A DNA stretch of 64,000 nt from Theropithecus gelada (Eukaryota; Chordata; Mammalia; Primates; Cercopithecidae). Positions 1-10,950 of this stretch are shown one piece after another; positions within the stretch are counted from its first letter, which is position 1, and every line of letters begins with the position of its first letter. A model generated the notes under the pieces. That model made no database searches, was not told the origin of the DNA, and worked only from the letters and a program-made list of their open reading frames with translations. The position numbers were made by a program, and so were the translations under genes. The stretch lies in assembly GCF_003255815.1 (NCBI RefSeq), contig NC_037681.1:80715184-80779183 (forward strand). Reading direction: 5' to 3'.

Positions 1-951
1 AGGCCTCTTCCCTAATCCCTGTGTTTCAAAAGGCAGGGTGGGTGGAGTAGGTATTGTGAGGTTTTAGGGGAAAAGCGGGAAGACAACCATGGGAAAAAGG
101 TAGAATTCCAGGGCACTGGTAGAGAGAATATTCAAGAACAATTCTATCTCAGGCAAAGGGGGAGAAAATAACTCTGTGAAAACCTTGGAATTTCAAAGTA
201 GTGAAAAAGCAAATGTCACACAGGGGACAAACAACAGCCTCTAGGATCCTCTTCCAAGCAGAGGCCGCCTGAATTCCTGCTCTGTGTTACTGAGCGTTGG
301 CAATGGAGCACGTCCACCCATTCAAGCACATGTTAGAGTTGTGCCCCTTGCATTTGACAGATACATTGCCAGCTCCTGAGAGTGAAGAGTGGTGTCCCTG
401 GCCCTCTTCAGCACTCTGACGGCTGCAAGTTGGAGGCCAAGCTTTCTCTGGAGGGGGAGGGCTGAGATTGAGCAAATAAGTGATTACAGTGCCTCTCCCA
501 GCTGTAGACCACTGGCAGTGGGATACTAAATGAAGGAAGCAGGCTTGCTAAGTGGGAGAAAGGACAGTGATGGTGAGGGGGGCCATGCCCAGAGGCCAGT
601 GTTACCTGGGAATGAGGTTTACCTAAAGCCCATCACCCTTCAGTAGTATTTCCAGCAACCCCGATCAAAGCAGATAGAACAGGACAGAAAAGCTGAGCCA
701 GCCTTGAGTTGGGACCATGTTCTCTAAACTGGCTGGGCATCTTCTCATGGCATGTAGGCACCTGGTGAGAGATCACGGAGCAGGAAACATATGTGCTTGA
801 GGATTGGAAAAATTAATTTACACAGGCCTCAGTTTTTTGTCTTTAATATGGGTAGAATTCTATCTTTGCCGAGTTATGATGAGAAAAATGAGACAATAAA
901 AGTGTATATACATGGCAAAGTATCTGGGGACATATGGATGTCCAATAAAGG

Positions 952-985
952 TCTTCCTTCCTTCCTTCCTTCTTTCCTTCCTTCT
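952..985. repeat. (TTCC)n microsatellite
   Basis: About eight TTCC tetranucleotide units with one TTTC interruption. The unit count is short enough that it may vary between individuals. Confidence 0.9.
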
Positions 986-1846
986 AATGACAAATGACTT
1001 CAGCCACCTCTTTCTCCAAGAGCATAAAAGTACTCTATCTTCCACTGGACACAAGGCCCAGTTTCCCCCAAAAAAATCACTTATGGGTCAATTCTCACAG
1101 GATACAGTTTCTGTTGCCTTTAGTGGAAAGGCTGAAGAGATAAGGTATGCTTACATTACTTTCATACAGGCACACACCATGGTTCTGCGACAGCCCTAGT
1201 GCACTGACTCTAAAACTTAAAAGGAAGAGAGGAAATGGCAAGGTCAAATGAATGCCAGGCTGTCACAAAGGTGCCCATGTACACTCAAGCCAGGTTCCTG
1301 CCATTGGGCAGGGTGGGAGCCCCAGATAAAGTTGCAGGCCTGGAAAGTAAAGTGGCAAAGCCCTGGGACCCAGCTACACACAGAAATGTGGGAACATGCT
1401 AGCCTTCCCATATGACCTCCCCATCCCCAGCTCTGCCCCCTCTGCACCGCTGCCACATGGATCTTCAGAAGGCACAACTCCTCCTGGCCCTCCTTCCTGT
1501 GATCCCTGTTGCCCACCAAAGGAAACAGACATTCTCTGGCATCTGAGGGCCTCTGCAATGCCATCATGGAGATCTGTCAGTCCTCTCCTCTGTGAACCTC
1601 ATGCTCCAGTCAAGTGTTATCTCTTACATCCATATCAACTGGAAATGCCCTCTGCCAACTCTCAAGGCCAGTTCCAATTGTCACTTCCTGCAGGATGCTT
1701 TCTCCCCAGACCACCGGCTGTGCCCAAATCAGATGAGAGGCCTGAGTGCTTAGTATTACCATAGGAGAGGGTCTCTCATGGCACTCAACAGACTTTTTAG
1801 GATAGTCATTTGTGCTCTTGCTCTCTTCTACCACAAAGAAGCATAT

Positions 1847-1934
1847 GCACACACGTACACATACACAAGCACATGCATAGGTACATGGATGCATGCATGC
1901 ACACACACACACACACACATACATACACACACAC
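1847..1934. repeat. Compound (CA)n / (CATG)-rich microsatellite
   Basis: Alternating purine-pyrimidine DNA: interrupted CA dinucleotides, a short GCATGCATGC palindromic core, then an uninterrupted CA run at about 1901-1919 and a second short run. Confidence 0.9.
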
Positions 1935-2149
1935 GATCATTTACCCTTCCAGGGCAGGGACTGCCTCTTCCCTCACTCATACTAGAGACTCAAATAAATA
2001 CTTGCTGAGGTAAATGCTCAAATGCAAAACTACACGCAGAAGAACAATTAGTCCATGCCTATCAGTGTATGTCAGGTAGAATACTAACAAATGCAGGAGT
2101 TCTAAATGAGGACATACTCTGCAGCAGTGACAATAATTTAGTCACAATA

Positions 2150-2395
2150 ACGGCCACTAACCACTAAGAGAGTGCTTGTCCAGAGTACTTGACAAGCACA
2201 GTCCAAAACACTAAGTATTAACTTGTTTCGTCCTCACAACAACCAAATGAGGTCACTATTTTTATGAGCACCATTTTACAGATAGGGAAAACAAGCCACA
2301 GAAAACGTAATAACTGGCTGAAAGTCACATAGGAAAGAGTCGTGCCAGGGCCAGCCCAGCCTGGCCCCCGAGCCCTTGTGTTTAACCAGAATGCT
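2150..2395 (+). mobile_element. MIR SINE (tRNA-derived), nearly full length
   Basis: The hallmarks of the mammalian-wide interspersed repeat appear in order: a degenerate 'gtact...caagcacag' part, the 'cctcacaacaacc' core, 'atgaggtcactattttta', 'ccattttacagat', 'gggaaaacaagccacaga' and a degenerate 'aaagtcacatagg'. MIRs spread before the placental radiation and are inactive. Confidence 0.85.
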
Positions 2396-2457
2396 GAATG
2401 GGCTCTTGTTAAGGTGCTGGATTACAGAGGGCAGGCTGGTTAAGAATATTCCTCCTC

Positions 2458-2828
2458 TATGCAGCCACAAAAAAGAATGAGTTCATGTCCTTTGCAGGGA
2501 CATGGATGAAGCTAGAAGTCATCATTCTCAGCAAACTAACACAGGAACAGAAAACCAAACACATGTTCTCACTCATAAGTGGGAGTTGAACAATGAGAAC
2601 ACATGGACACAGGCAGGGAAACATCACACACCAGGGCCAATTTGAGGGGTCGGGGGCAAGGGGAGGGAGAGCATTAAGACAAATACCTAATGCATGTGGG
2701 ACTTAAAACCTAGATGACGGGTTGATGGGTACAGCAAACCACCATGGCACATGTATACCTATGTAACGAACCTGCACGTTCTGCACATGTATCCCAGAAC
2801 TTAAAGTAAAATAAAAAATAAAAAAAAG
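2458..2828 (+). mobile_element. 5'-truncated LINE-1 (L1PA/L1PB-like), 3' end only
   Basis: It begins inside the last codons of ORF2 (the 'atgcagccacaaaaaagaatg' region), continues through the 3' UTR with the 'caccatggcacatgtatac' signature, and ends in an A-rich tail. Only about 370 bp of the roughly 6-kb element is present, as is usual for incomplete target-primed reverse transcription. The flank 'agaatattcc' occurs at 2443-2452 before it and at 2829-2838 after it, which fits a target-site duplication. The end of the element and its flank are repeated once more just downstream. Confidence 0.9.
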
Positions 2829-2880
2829 AGAATATTCCCCCGGAACTTAAAGTAGAATTTTAAAAAAACAGAATATTCCC
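2793..2880 (+). repeat. Tandem duplication of the L1 tail plus its target-site copy
   Basis: The block running from 'gaacttaaagta' through an A-rich stretch to 'agaatattcccc' occurs twice, at 2797-2840 and 2843-2881. The second copy has a shorter A-rich part and a few substitutions, so 'agaatattcc' is found at 2443, 2829 and 2870. It probably arose by slippage or unequal exchange after the L1 inserted. Confidence 0.8.
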
Positions 2881-2881
2881 C

Positions 2882-4370
2882 CCCTAAATAGACCTCATCA
2901 GTACTTTGCAGACTCACAGGAGGAGGAAAACATCACTGAAGGAAAGGAAAGCCTGGGACGGTCCACACCCACTGCAGGGCAGATGAATAGTGGAATCAAG
3001 TTTTTCTGTTTAAACTTATTTTGTAGAAATGAGACAGAATCTCCCCTGGCCTAGGTCACTGCCTGCCTTGACTTTTCCCTTTGAAGATAATAGATCTGGT
3101 CAATTTAAAAGGGCCAGAGGTGAGGTGAGAAACCAATAAACCCCTTAAAGTTTGGCTGCCTAACTAATCAGTGAATTATGTGCTCATCAATGAATCATAA
3201 AAATGAGAGATAGCGGAGGCCCCCCCTGGGTCATATGCCCATCCCCCCAGTGTGGGGGATTTTCTCTGCAGCATTTTCTGTGAGTGCTTCTCCAGTCTAA
3301 TTAGAAATGACCAAGCAATGGGGTTCCCACCATTGCCTCTTGGGGAACTATTCTGCCGTCTAAGAGACCTAATTATTAGGAAATTGATCATTATATTCAT
3401 ACTAAATTCTTCTCCACACAGTTGTATCACATCGCTTCTTAATTGTTCTCCTTTTGACCCTGCCTCCTCCTCCCCCAAACAATTCCTCTTAAGCACTTCA
3501 ATTACTTTTTCCCTCCGCTGATTCCCAGCCGGCCCACCAGGGAATGAAGTCGAGAGGAAACAGAGAAATGAGCAATAGAGGAAGAAGGAACAGAGGTCTG
3601 GCAGCCCGAGAGGGTCGTTCAGTCCACTGGAAGGCCCTTCGTGTTGCTCGCAGGCTTCCTCCTACCTGCCACAACCCAGAGCAGACAGCAGACCACTGCA
3701 CACCAGAGTCCCTTCCCATCACGGTGCCCAGCAGAGCACAGGCACAGCCCAGCCTCTGGAGGTTCCCTGGGCACACCCCACTACCACCGCCACTGCTGTA
3801 GCAGGAGGGTCCCAGACAGGCCGGGGAAAGTCAAGCAAAGCAGATGTATGGGAAGTGGGAGGGGGAATCCCATCACCAGCATGGCATAAGAATGTTGGCC
3901 TGGAATCAACAAGTCCTGCAATTCCAATTAGGCAAAAGCACAGGAAAAGTCAAGACAAACAGAATCAAGCTCACAGTGACGCTGGCACAGGTTTGGTCAG
4001 CCCTACCGTGAACGAATCACTATCGCAGAGGCCTGTCCCCTATCAGTGATCCTTTCTCACGGCATGTCTGGGCATTATGATACCAACGCCTCTCAGAATG
4101 TCCTCCCTAAGACCCTGGCTGGGAGGGAAGCTAGGAGCAGCACCCCTAAACAGAGTTTTGTGGGTTTTACCCTGAATAGGCCAGGGCAATGGCCAGTGGA
4201 GACTGAAACCCATTCCACACTCCAGCACTGCCTTATTCAAGCCAGATGAAGGGGCACCTTTTTGTAATTCACACAAAAGGACCATATACCCTGCAAGACT
4301 GTTTTTTGTCATCTTTGACAACATCAAATCATCCTTATAATCATGACCTGATATATCTGTGGTTCTAACG
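2882..4370. other. Single-copy non-coding stretch, no gene seen
   Basis: No recognisable repeat or exon. The part at about 3160-3500 has a composition often seen in conserved non-coding elements: AT-rich blocks with 'ctaattag' and 'cctaattattagg' cores beside C-rich runs. The open frames on both strands at 3176-3889 overlap one another and look like chance frames. Confidence 0.5.
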
Positions 4371-4374
4371 CCCT

Positions 4375-4475
4375 TGAGTACAAGCTCACTGAGGGTAGTG
4401 ATCATGCCTCAAACTTGTAATCCCCACAGCATGCGGCACCACGGCCTCTACATAGCAGAGACAGCATAAATGTTC
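4375..4475 (+). mobile_element. Probable L2 3'-end fragment
   Basis: The order of words matches the 3' terminus of LINE-2: 'cttgagtacaagctcactgagggtagtgatcatg', then 'cttgtaatccccacagcat' and a terminal 'cataaatgttcact'. It is strongly diverged and could be chance in part. Confidence 0.45.
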
Positions 4476-4729
4476 ACTAGTCAATTACAAGACTCTGAAG
4501 CCATGAGATTCAGCAGGGACACATTTCCCATCTTTTTCTTCCTTGATGGTTTCTCATTTTATCTTCCCTTTTACTTGCCTTACCTCTTCCTTGCTTTCCC
4601 CACAAGTTGTTTATCTGCAATGCTTCAGTTTACTTCTGATAGAAGCATCACCTATGTCCCCTAGTGGCCTCAGGCAGCTCCAAAATCCAACCAATGCCAG
4701 CACAGGATCACAACTCCCTTCTCTCGTAT

Positions 4730-4770
4730 ATCTTGCTTGGCCTCAGGAGAAAACTGAGGCCAAGCAAGAT
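4730..4770. repeat. Perfect 17-bp inverted repeat with 7-nt loop
   Basis: Arm 4730-4746 (atcttgcttggcctcag) is the exact reverse complement of 4754-4770, separated by the loop gagaaaa. The right arm runs into 'gatgagtaactgcc', which resembles the MIR 3' half (aaactgaggc ... gtaacttgcc). This suggests that the left arm is an inverted copy of a short MIR piece. Confidence 0.9.
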
Positions 4771-4799
4771 GAGTAACTGCCCGCCACCCACTGTTTGCA

Positions 4800-7450
4800 T
4801 CAGTGTAGGAACAATCATTTTTTCAAGAAACATGTGTGAATACCTACCATAGGTAAAGCTCTATGTTAGTTGCAAGGGTTACTACAGTAACTAAGGCAGA
4901 ATTCCTGATGTTAAGATGTTCACAGCTTAAGCCATAGACTGACATATACACCACTATCTCCAGCACAATGAATATATGCTTTAATAGAAGATTAGGCAAA
5001 GTCCTCATAAGCCATGGGAAAAAAAGCAAGAGAAAAAGGAAGCCTCTTGAGAGAGGTGACATTTGAGCCAGGTGTTGAAGGATGAATAGAAGTTGACTAG
5101 AAAGAGAATGCTGGGGAGATACTCTATAAAATAAAAGGATGCTCAGAAAGCAGCTAGTAAGCAGTGTGGTGGAATTCCAGAGAGCATGTGGTTAAATGGG
5201 AAGAGGTAGGGAACAAGCCTGGAGAGGTAGATTGTGAGGGATGTCTCACAAATGCCACACTAAGGAATCTGGATCTGAGTTTCATGTAGTCAATGGGGCC
5301 CACGTGACTACATTTATTTTTGAAGGAGAAATAACACCTTTATTAGCCCCTAGAGCACTTTTCAATACTGAGACAAAAAGTAAAATGTTTGAACAAGGAA
5401 AACCAAGGCACAAAGAAGGACCTATAAGGTCCCCAGAACTCACCACAGACACACAGCAGAGGCCTTCTCTTCATGTCAAGGGTAAGGGTAGGTGAAAAAG
5501 GTTGCTTTGTCCCACTGAGACATGCCCGAGCACTCTACAGGATTCTGATCAGGGAAATGACTGTATCAAAACTGCTATTTTACAGAGAATAGCAACTATA
5601 GTACAGGCAAGGCCAATCGATCAATTAGGGATTCCTGAATTTCTTTGGTCAAGAAATAGTAAGAAACTAAACTAAGATGTTTACAGAGGGTAAAAGAGGA
5701 TTGGTGAATTCTAGGGAACATTTTGAAGATTGACTCAACTGATTGTATATGAAGGAGATCAAAAAATACAAATTCAAAAATGAGTTTGAGATTTTCTAAT
5801 TTGGTTAGCTAAGTGAATATGTCTTAATGGAGAGTAGAAAATACAAAAGGAGAACAGAGTTAGGGGAAATGATAGTTCAGTTTTGGAAATATCGCTCTTG
5901 AAGGCCTGGAGCTGGAGTTCAACAGGGAAGTCTCAGCTAGAAATAATGATATAGATTTCATGAGGGAATGCATGAGTGGTAGCTGAAAGCATGGGAGTGG
6001 GTGGTCACTCGAGGGAAGAGTGGATTATAAGATGAGAAGACTGGAGATGAGACTGGGAGAAAGTTACAGGTAAGGACCAGGCAAGAGAGAGATGCCAGAA
6101 AAGGGAATTGGGGAAGTAGCACCAGAGAAGTGAGTGGGGAACCCAAAGAGGGAACACCTCTGACACCAAGGAGAGGAGGGTCCAAGTCACTCCCACAGAG
6201 AGGTTGGATACGAGGAAGACTTAGAAGCAGCCAATGAATATCGCTATTGGAAGATTGCCAGTGACTGATACAGAGTGAATGGTATAGTGATGGAAGATGT
6301 CAGATCAAAAATTAGATTGTACTGCTTGGGTAGCAATTGAAGATGAGGAAGAATACAGATCATTCTTCACACACATTGGAGACTGGAATTCACTCAAAAG
6401 GAAGACAAGACTGAGAAAAACTGTATTTTTAGTAAAAGGAGACAATAATATTTACAAAGAATCAACACAAGAGAGGAAGAGGATGATTGATAGGTTAAGG
6501 ATTCCAGAGGGCTTACGAAGTGATGTGACCAAGAGAAAAAACTGAAGAGTGTGAAATATCCTCCTTCTTAAGGCAAAGAGAATGAAACAAGGTGATCAAG
6601 GATTAGTATGTTTGGTGGTAGGATGGAGGAAAGTTGAGGGAATTCCAGTCTGTTGACCAGCAGTTTTCATTGAAATAGGCAATGGCGTCTTGTATATGTG
6701 GGTGGACAGACACATTGAGGACTGTGGCAAAGGCTAGAAAGGCCACCTCTCATAGCACACAAAAGGAGTAAGGAGAGATGAGTAAAATGGCAAGGTCAGA
6801 ACTAGGATGGGACAAGTGAGGAACCTAAGGCACAAAATTTAAGAAGGCACTCACCCCCGGGATCATGTCAATGCAAGGTTGGCACTAGGAGTGAGGGCCT
6901 CTTTAAATTCTAGGCACTTCAAATTGCACTCTAGGAAACTCCCTCACCCTACTCCCATCTTGGCCCTGGGATTATTCAGCAGCTCCAGCTGTTTAGGTGA
7001 GGTTGGAAATCATCAATTTTTAATAAAGGAGATCATCCTTTAGAAAATTTAGAAAATTTTCTTCCATAGTGCTTAGAAGCTCAGAACAAGCAATGAAAAG
7101 CAAGAGAGGAAGAGAGAGAAGGAGGGGGGAGACTAAAACGGGGGAGAGAGAGAGAGAGTTAGTTCATTAGCCAGACATTGGAGAAACAGATAAAACAAGA
7201 AGTCAAAAGAGCGAGAAAACTGAATGCTTGTGAGAGTTGAGTTGAAATGGTTGCTCACACAAGGTAGGAAGAGGAATGAAGCTAGGAGGGAGTGGTATAC
7301 TGCTAACATAAGGAAAGGTCAAGAGACAGGGAGTCCCAAGGAGACCAAAGAACATATTTCAAGGGCATGAAAGAGTGAGGACTGATAGAAGGATCAGAGG
7401 TTGTGGTCAGAAAGGAGAATTTCAGAGTTCAGGATTTCAAAACTGGAGCA
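4800..7450. repeat. Decayed ancient dispersed repeat(s), purine-biased, family unresolved
   Basis: The stretch reads like a very old mammalian interspersed repeat: 'gagaggtgacatttgagccaggtg' near 5052, 'ggagctggagttcaacag' near 5909 and 'gtggtagctgaaagcatgggagtgg' near 5976. Similar wording occurs at 58300-58560. The plus strand is rich in G and A throughout, with a (GA)n-like tract at about 7101-7158. Open frames such as 6297-6545 show no domain. I cannot name the family by eye. The alternative is single-copy DNA with biased composition. Confidence 0.4.
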
Positions 7451-8795
7451 ACTCCAGTTGATGGCAAGGTCTAGTAGTTGCTATGGGAGCAGTTGCTAAA
7501 GTGGAATTGAGTGGAGGTTGTTGGAGAAAGAGGGTGTCAGAAGCTGAGCCTGAAGCATTGGATGGGTTCCTCCATGGGACACGGCTGCAGTAGTTGGAGG
7601 CAAAAGAAACCCCTCTGCTGTCCAACTACTTTTAACATAACTAGCGGGAGATAAGAACAATTCTTCACTTACATACATCTGCCCTTGTTTTACCCAAATC
7701 AAAAATCATACTATGATATCCTGGAGTGGTTTCACTGTCATAAAGTGCAGTAGAGTCCTATTCTCATACTGTTGTGTGGCTTTCTAGATCACCTCTTCTA
7801 GATTATGCTTTTACTGTATATCACTACATATCTTGAGATAATACATAACTCAAAGCTTATATTAATCCATGTAGTCAGATGGGGTAATTAAGTGCTACTG
7901 TAGTATTACCAAGAACAAAGCTTCTTCCATCTCCCCCATTTAAAAACTTTCTTTCAATGCTGTGGAAAAGCTTGTATACAGAAGAGGGAGATTTCTATTC
8001 CCTATATTTTCTTCTCTACTATGTGAAAAAGTTGTATTTTCCCCATCCTGAGCCCTATTTCCTATCAATGCTTCAATTCACATTGAACTTGCTTAATGAA
8101 TAAAGAAAACCATCTGGTCTAGCAGGACATAACTTTTAAAAAGATAATAGGTCAAGTCTAGCCATTTTTATTGGAACAAAAACAAAGTCCAGCATTTAAA
8201 GACCTAAAGACCCTGGGTCTCAAGTAAGCACACTTGACCTAAGAGTTTGGATAAAAGGTCATTTTCATATGATGATGACCCAGCTGAGGCTAATAAACAC
8301 TTTTATGAGACTCTGTCCATTAAAGAGCCTGTTCCAGGGCTGACCCTAGTCATTCTGGCCACCTTGTTTTAGGGGGAAGTTTAACAGCATCTCAAAAATC
8401 TGTGTCTATAGACTGGCCAAGGCTCTTCACATAAAAGAAAACCAAGAGTCAAAAGCACCACCAAACAACACTGGCGGGCCCAAGCATGCAACTGCCTCCA
8501 CAGGCATTGAGGATACAATTTGCTCCAATCTCTACTATTTAAGTATTCACAGACATTTTATAATTATGACTATTTTGGTATGAGCTCACTTGGCTCTCTC
8601 TCCCTTCATATATAAAACTTTAAGAATGTTTCAAGCAAGTATCAACATTTTGGGGAGTATAAATAAAGGAAGTATATCTTTTTGATATTAGGGAAATCCA
8701 TCACAGTTTTAAAAATGATAGACATCAGGCCTTCCAAGAATAATGGCATTAAGAAACCCTTTAGGACCCCATCTCTGAGCCTAGTTTCTTTCTAC
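7451..8795. other. Single-copy non-coding stretch, no gene seen
   Basis: Moderately AT-rich DNA without a recognisable repeat, exon or structural RNA. Confidence 0.5.
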
Positions 8796-8799
8796 TGCA

Positions 8800-8915
8800 T
8801 CTCCCAAAGAGAAATACAAGAATCCCTCTTTTGCACCCCAAACAGCTTCTGTGCTTTAACTACCAGATCAAATGCTACCTCCTCCAGGAAGCCTTCCCCA
8901 GATGGTCTAACCTCT
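8800..8915 (+). mobile_element. L2 fragment
   Basis: It contains the LINE-2 wording 'agatcaaatgctacctcctc' followed by 'caggaagccttccccaga', which is characteristic of the 3' part of L2. Confidence 0.65.
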
Positions 8916-9179
8916 TGATACTTCTCCTTTCTGAATGAAAGACTTTGCATGATTTAGAGACTCATGCCTGAAATAAGCCGCATTTATTCAGACTGTTAAC
9001 ATATCTATGTAAATAAATTAGCTTTTCCTACATCCAGTGTAGACTAACCAGGTATGAATAATAAGTAAAAAGAATAGAGAAGAAAAAGAATGAAAGCTTT
9101 TTATAATTCTTTGAGCTATGAGAATCTAAACTTCCTTTTTTATTTTAACTAAAATGGTAGTCCCTCTAACATTTGACTA

Positions 9180-10385
9180 TATACTCTTTTGTATGACACT
9201 GACCTATATTAATCTTGAGAGTGGGAACATCATATACCTCTTTATATGACCAACAAGATGTAGCTATGTACATAAAAGTTATATATTTCAGAAACGAAAA
9301 GTCACACCCAGTACCTAGATCTTGGTTTCTAACAACATTCTCCAATAAAAGCAACCAGGGCTCCTTGGAGAAATGGCCGATTCTAAGGCTAGGGCAGAGA
9401 ATACATATAATGAGCCCAAAGCATCGTGCAGTACAGAAAGTAAGGAAGTGCTCGCAAAACAAAAGGATGAGGACATGTCAAAGGGACACAGAAGCCAACC
9501 TGAAAGAGCTCCCTTTGGCCAAAACTGGAATAATTTGAGGAGCAAAATAAATAGCTAGGTATCAGATTAAAATCCAAAGTATAAAATGAATATCCACAAG
9601 TCCACTTTGGTATAAATAAATGATCGAATAAATAGATGGGGAGAAGAGACAAATCTCCCAATACAGAAGTATTTCAATAATTCATGCAGATACTCCCCTG
9701 CCATGTAGATACTCCCCTACCAGGAGGTGGAGCTTAACTCCCCTGACCACCCTCCCCACTAACCTTGAGTGTGGACTGCACTTAGTGACTTGCTTCCAAA
9801 GAGCGGTGTATGGAAGCGGAGGAGGGGCTTCACAGTCCAGAGATCTGGCAAACAATACCTTAACCAGTTGACCAAGGTTAACATCATCAGTTGACAGCAT
9901 GTACCCTTGATATGAGGCAATGAAAAGGTCACTTCATTTCTGTGCTCTTCCTCCTAAAAACATTACCCCAGTCCAACCATGAGTAAAGCATTAGGCAAAC
10001 CCCAGTTGGAAGACATTCTACAAAATACCTGACAGATATTTCTCCAAACTGTCAAGGTCATCAAAAACAAGGAAAATGTAAGATGCTGTCACAGACCAGA
10101 GGAGGTTAAGGAGACACAACAACTAAATGGTATCTCAGGTGGGACGCTGAAACAGAAAAAGGACAATGTGGAAAACTAGTGAAATCTGAATAAAAGGTAA
10201 ACTTCATTTGATAATAGTAATGTATCAATGGTGGTTCCTTACTTATGACATATGTATCATAAGAATGTAAGATGTCATTCATAGGAGAACTGAGTGAGGG
10301 ACATACTGGGAAGCTCTGTACTGTCTTTCCAATGTTTCTATATTTGTAAAACTGTTCTAAAATGAAAAGTTCATTCTTAAATGGA
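9180..10385 (+). mobile_element. Ancient L1M-like 3' region (copy A)
   Basis: The block has the order 'ctccttggagaaatggccga', 'cagaaagtaaggaagtgct', 'gagtgtggactgcacttagtg', 'ccaaggttaacatcatcag', 'caaaacaaggaaaat'-type text, and a terminus with 'gggaagctctgtactgtct', then 'aaaactgttctaaaatg' and an A-rich end. This matches the 3' non-coding part of old L1M-class elements as I know them. The first part is shared with 39150-39430, so the two are copies of one family. Open frames inside, such as 9215-9538, are chance frames. Confidence 0.55.
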
Positions 10386-10424
10386 GAAAACGAAAACCTA
10401 CCTGGTCTGGAATGTTATAACTAG

Positions 10425-10590
10425 AAGGAGTCTTTAGAAACCACCTAAACAAACCCTTTGTCATCTGTGGAAACCAAGACCCAGAGTGGCTCATTGTTAT
10501 GCTCAAAATTACACAGTGAGGAGAAGAACTAGAACTGAAGTCAGGATCTCTTCCACCTCAGTGCAAGGTGTGCCCTGTTGCAGCATGCTA
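10425..10590 (+). mobile_element. MIR-class SINE fragment
   Basis: It shows 'gaaaccaagacccagagtgg' followed by 'aaattacacagtgagg' and 'agaactgaagtcaggatct', the order of the 3' half of MIR-type SINEs. Confidence 0.7.
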
Positions 10591-10914
10591 AGAATGGAGG
10601 GGTGAGAACCCTCCAAATAGAAGTTGAATGTTAGCTTTGGAAGACAACACTGCCCCTTGAATCAAATGGTCTGTCTTTTAGGGTAGGACCATGAGGAGGG
10701 AGGGCCAGTCCCACACACTGCCTGGCAAGGAGGAGAGTCATCACAGGCAGAGGCAGGAGGCTCTACCATGGCCCCTTGGGCAAAAGTGGTGTGAATTTTT
10801 CATTAGCTTCAGAGGCTAAGAGCATCTTGTTTTGCTTGTTGTGCCTGTTTTCTTCTGGAGGGGAAAAATAGAGCCTTGGTTCAAGAATTAGTTGGGAGCC
10901 AGCAAAAATGAATA

Positions 10915-10950
10915 GTAATGAGGCTATTTCTATCAAAATAGCTTCATTAC
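10915..10950. repeat. 15-bp inverted repeat with 6-nt loop
   Basis: Arm 10915-10929 (gtaatgaggctattt) pairs with 10936-10950 (aaatagcttcattac) over 15 positions. One pair differs and would be G-U if transcribed from the plus strand. The loop is ctatca. Confidence 0.85.

Larger units (their letters stand above)
1..2149. other. Single-copy non-coding stretch, no gene seen
   Basis: No recognisable exon, RNA gene or young transposon is visible. The open frames here, the longest at 1396-1764 (+), have no recognisable domain and no paired splice or promoter context. A weak L2-like 3' end may lie at about 1945-2010 (a 'gcagggactg' core followed by 'caaataaatacttgctga'), but it is too decayed to be sure. 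Two simple repeats inside are listed separately. Confidence 0.6.

Noticed and set aside
1396..1764. 122-codon plus-strand frame rich in Pro and Ser
   Set aside because: Explained by C-rich local composition; opposed by a similar frame on the other strand.
6297..6545. 82-codon frame with protein-like composition
   Set aside because: Lies in the purine-biased ancient-repeat stretch, which favours Lys, Arg and Glu codons; no domain recognised.
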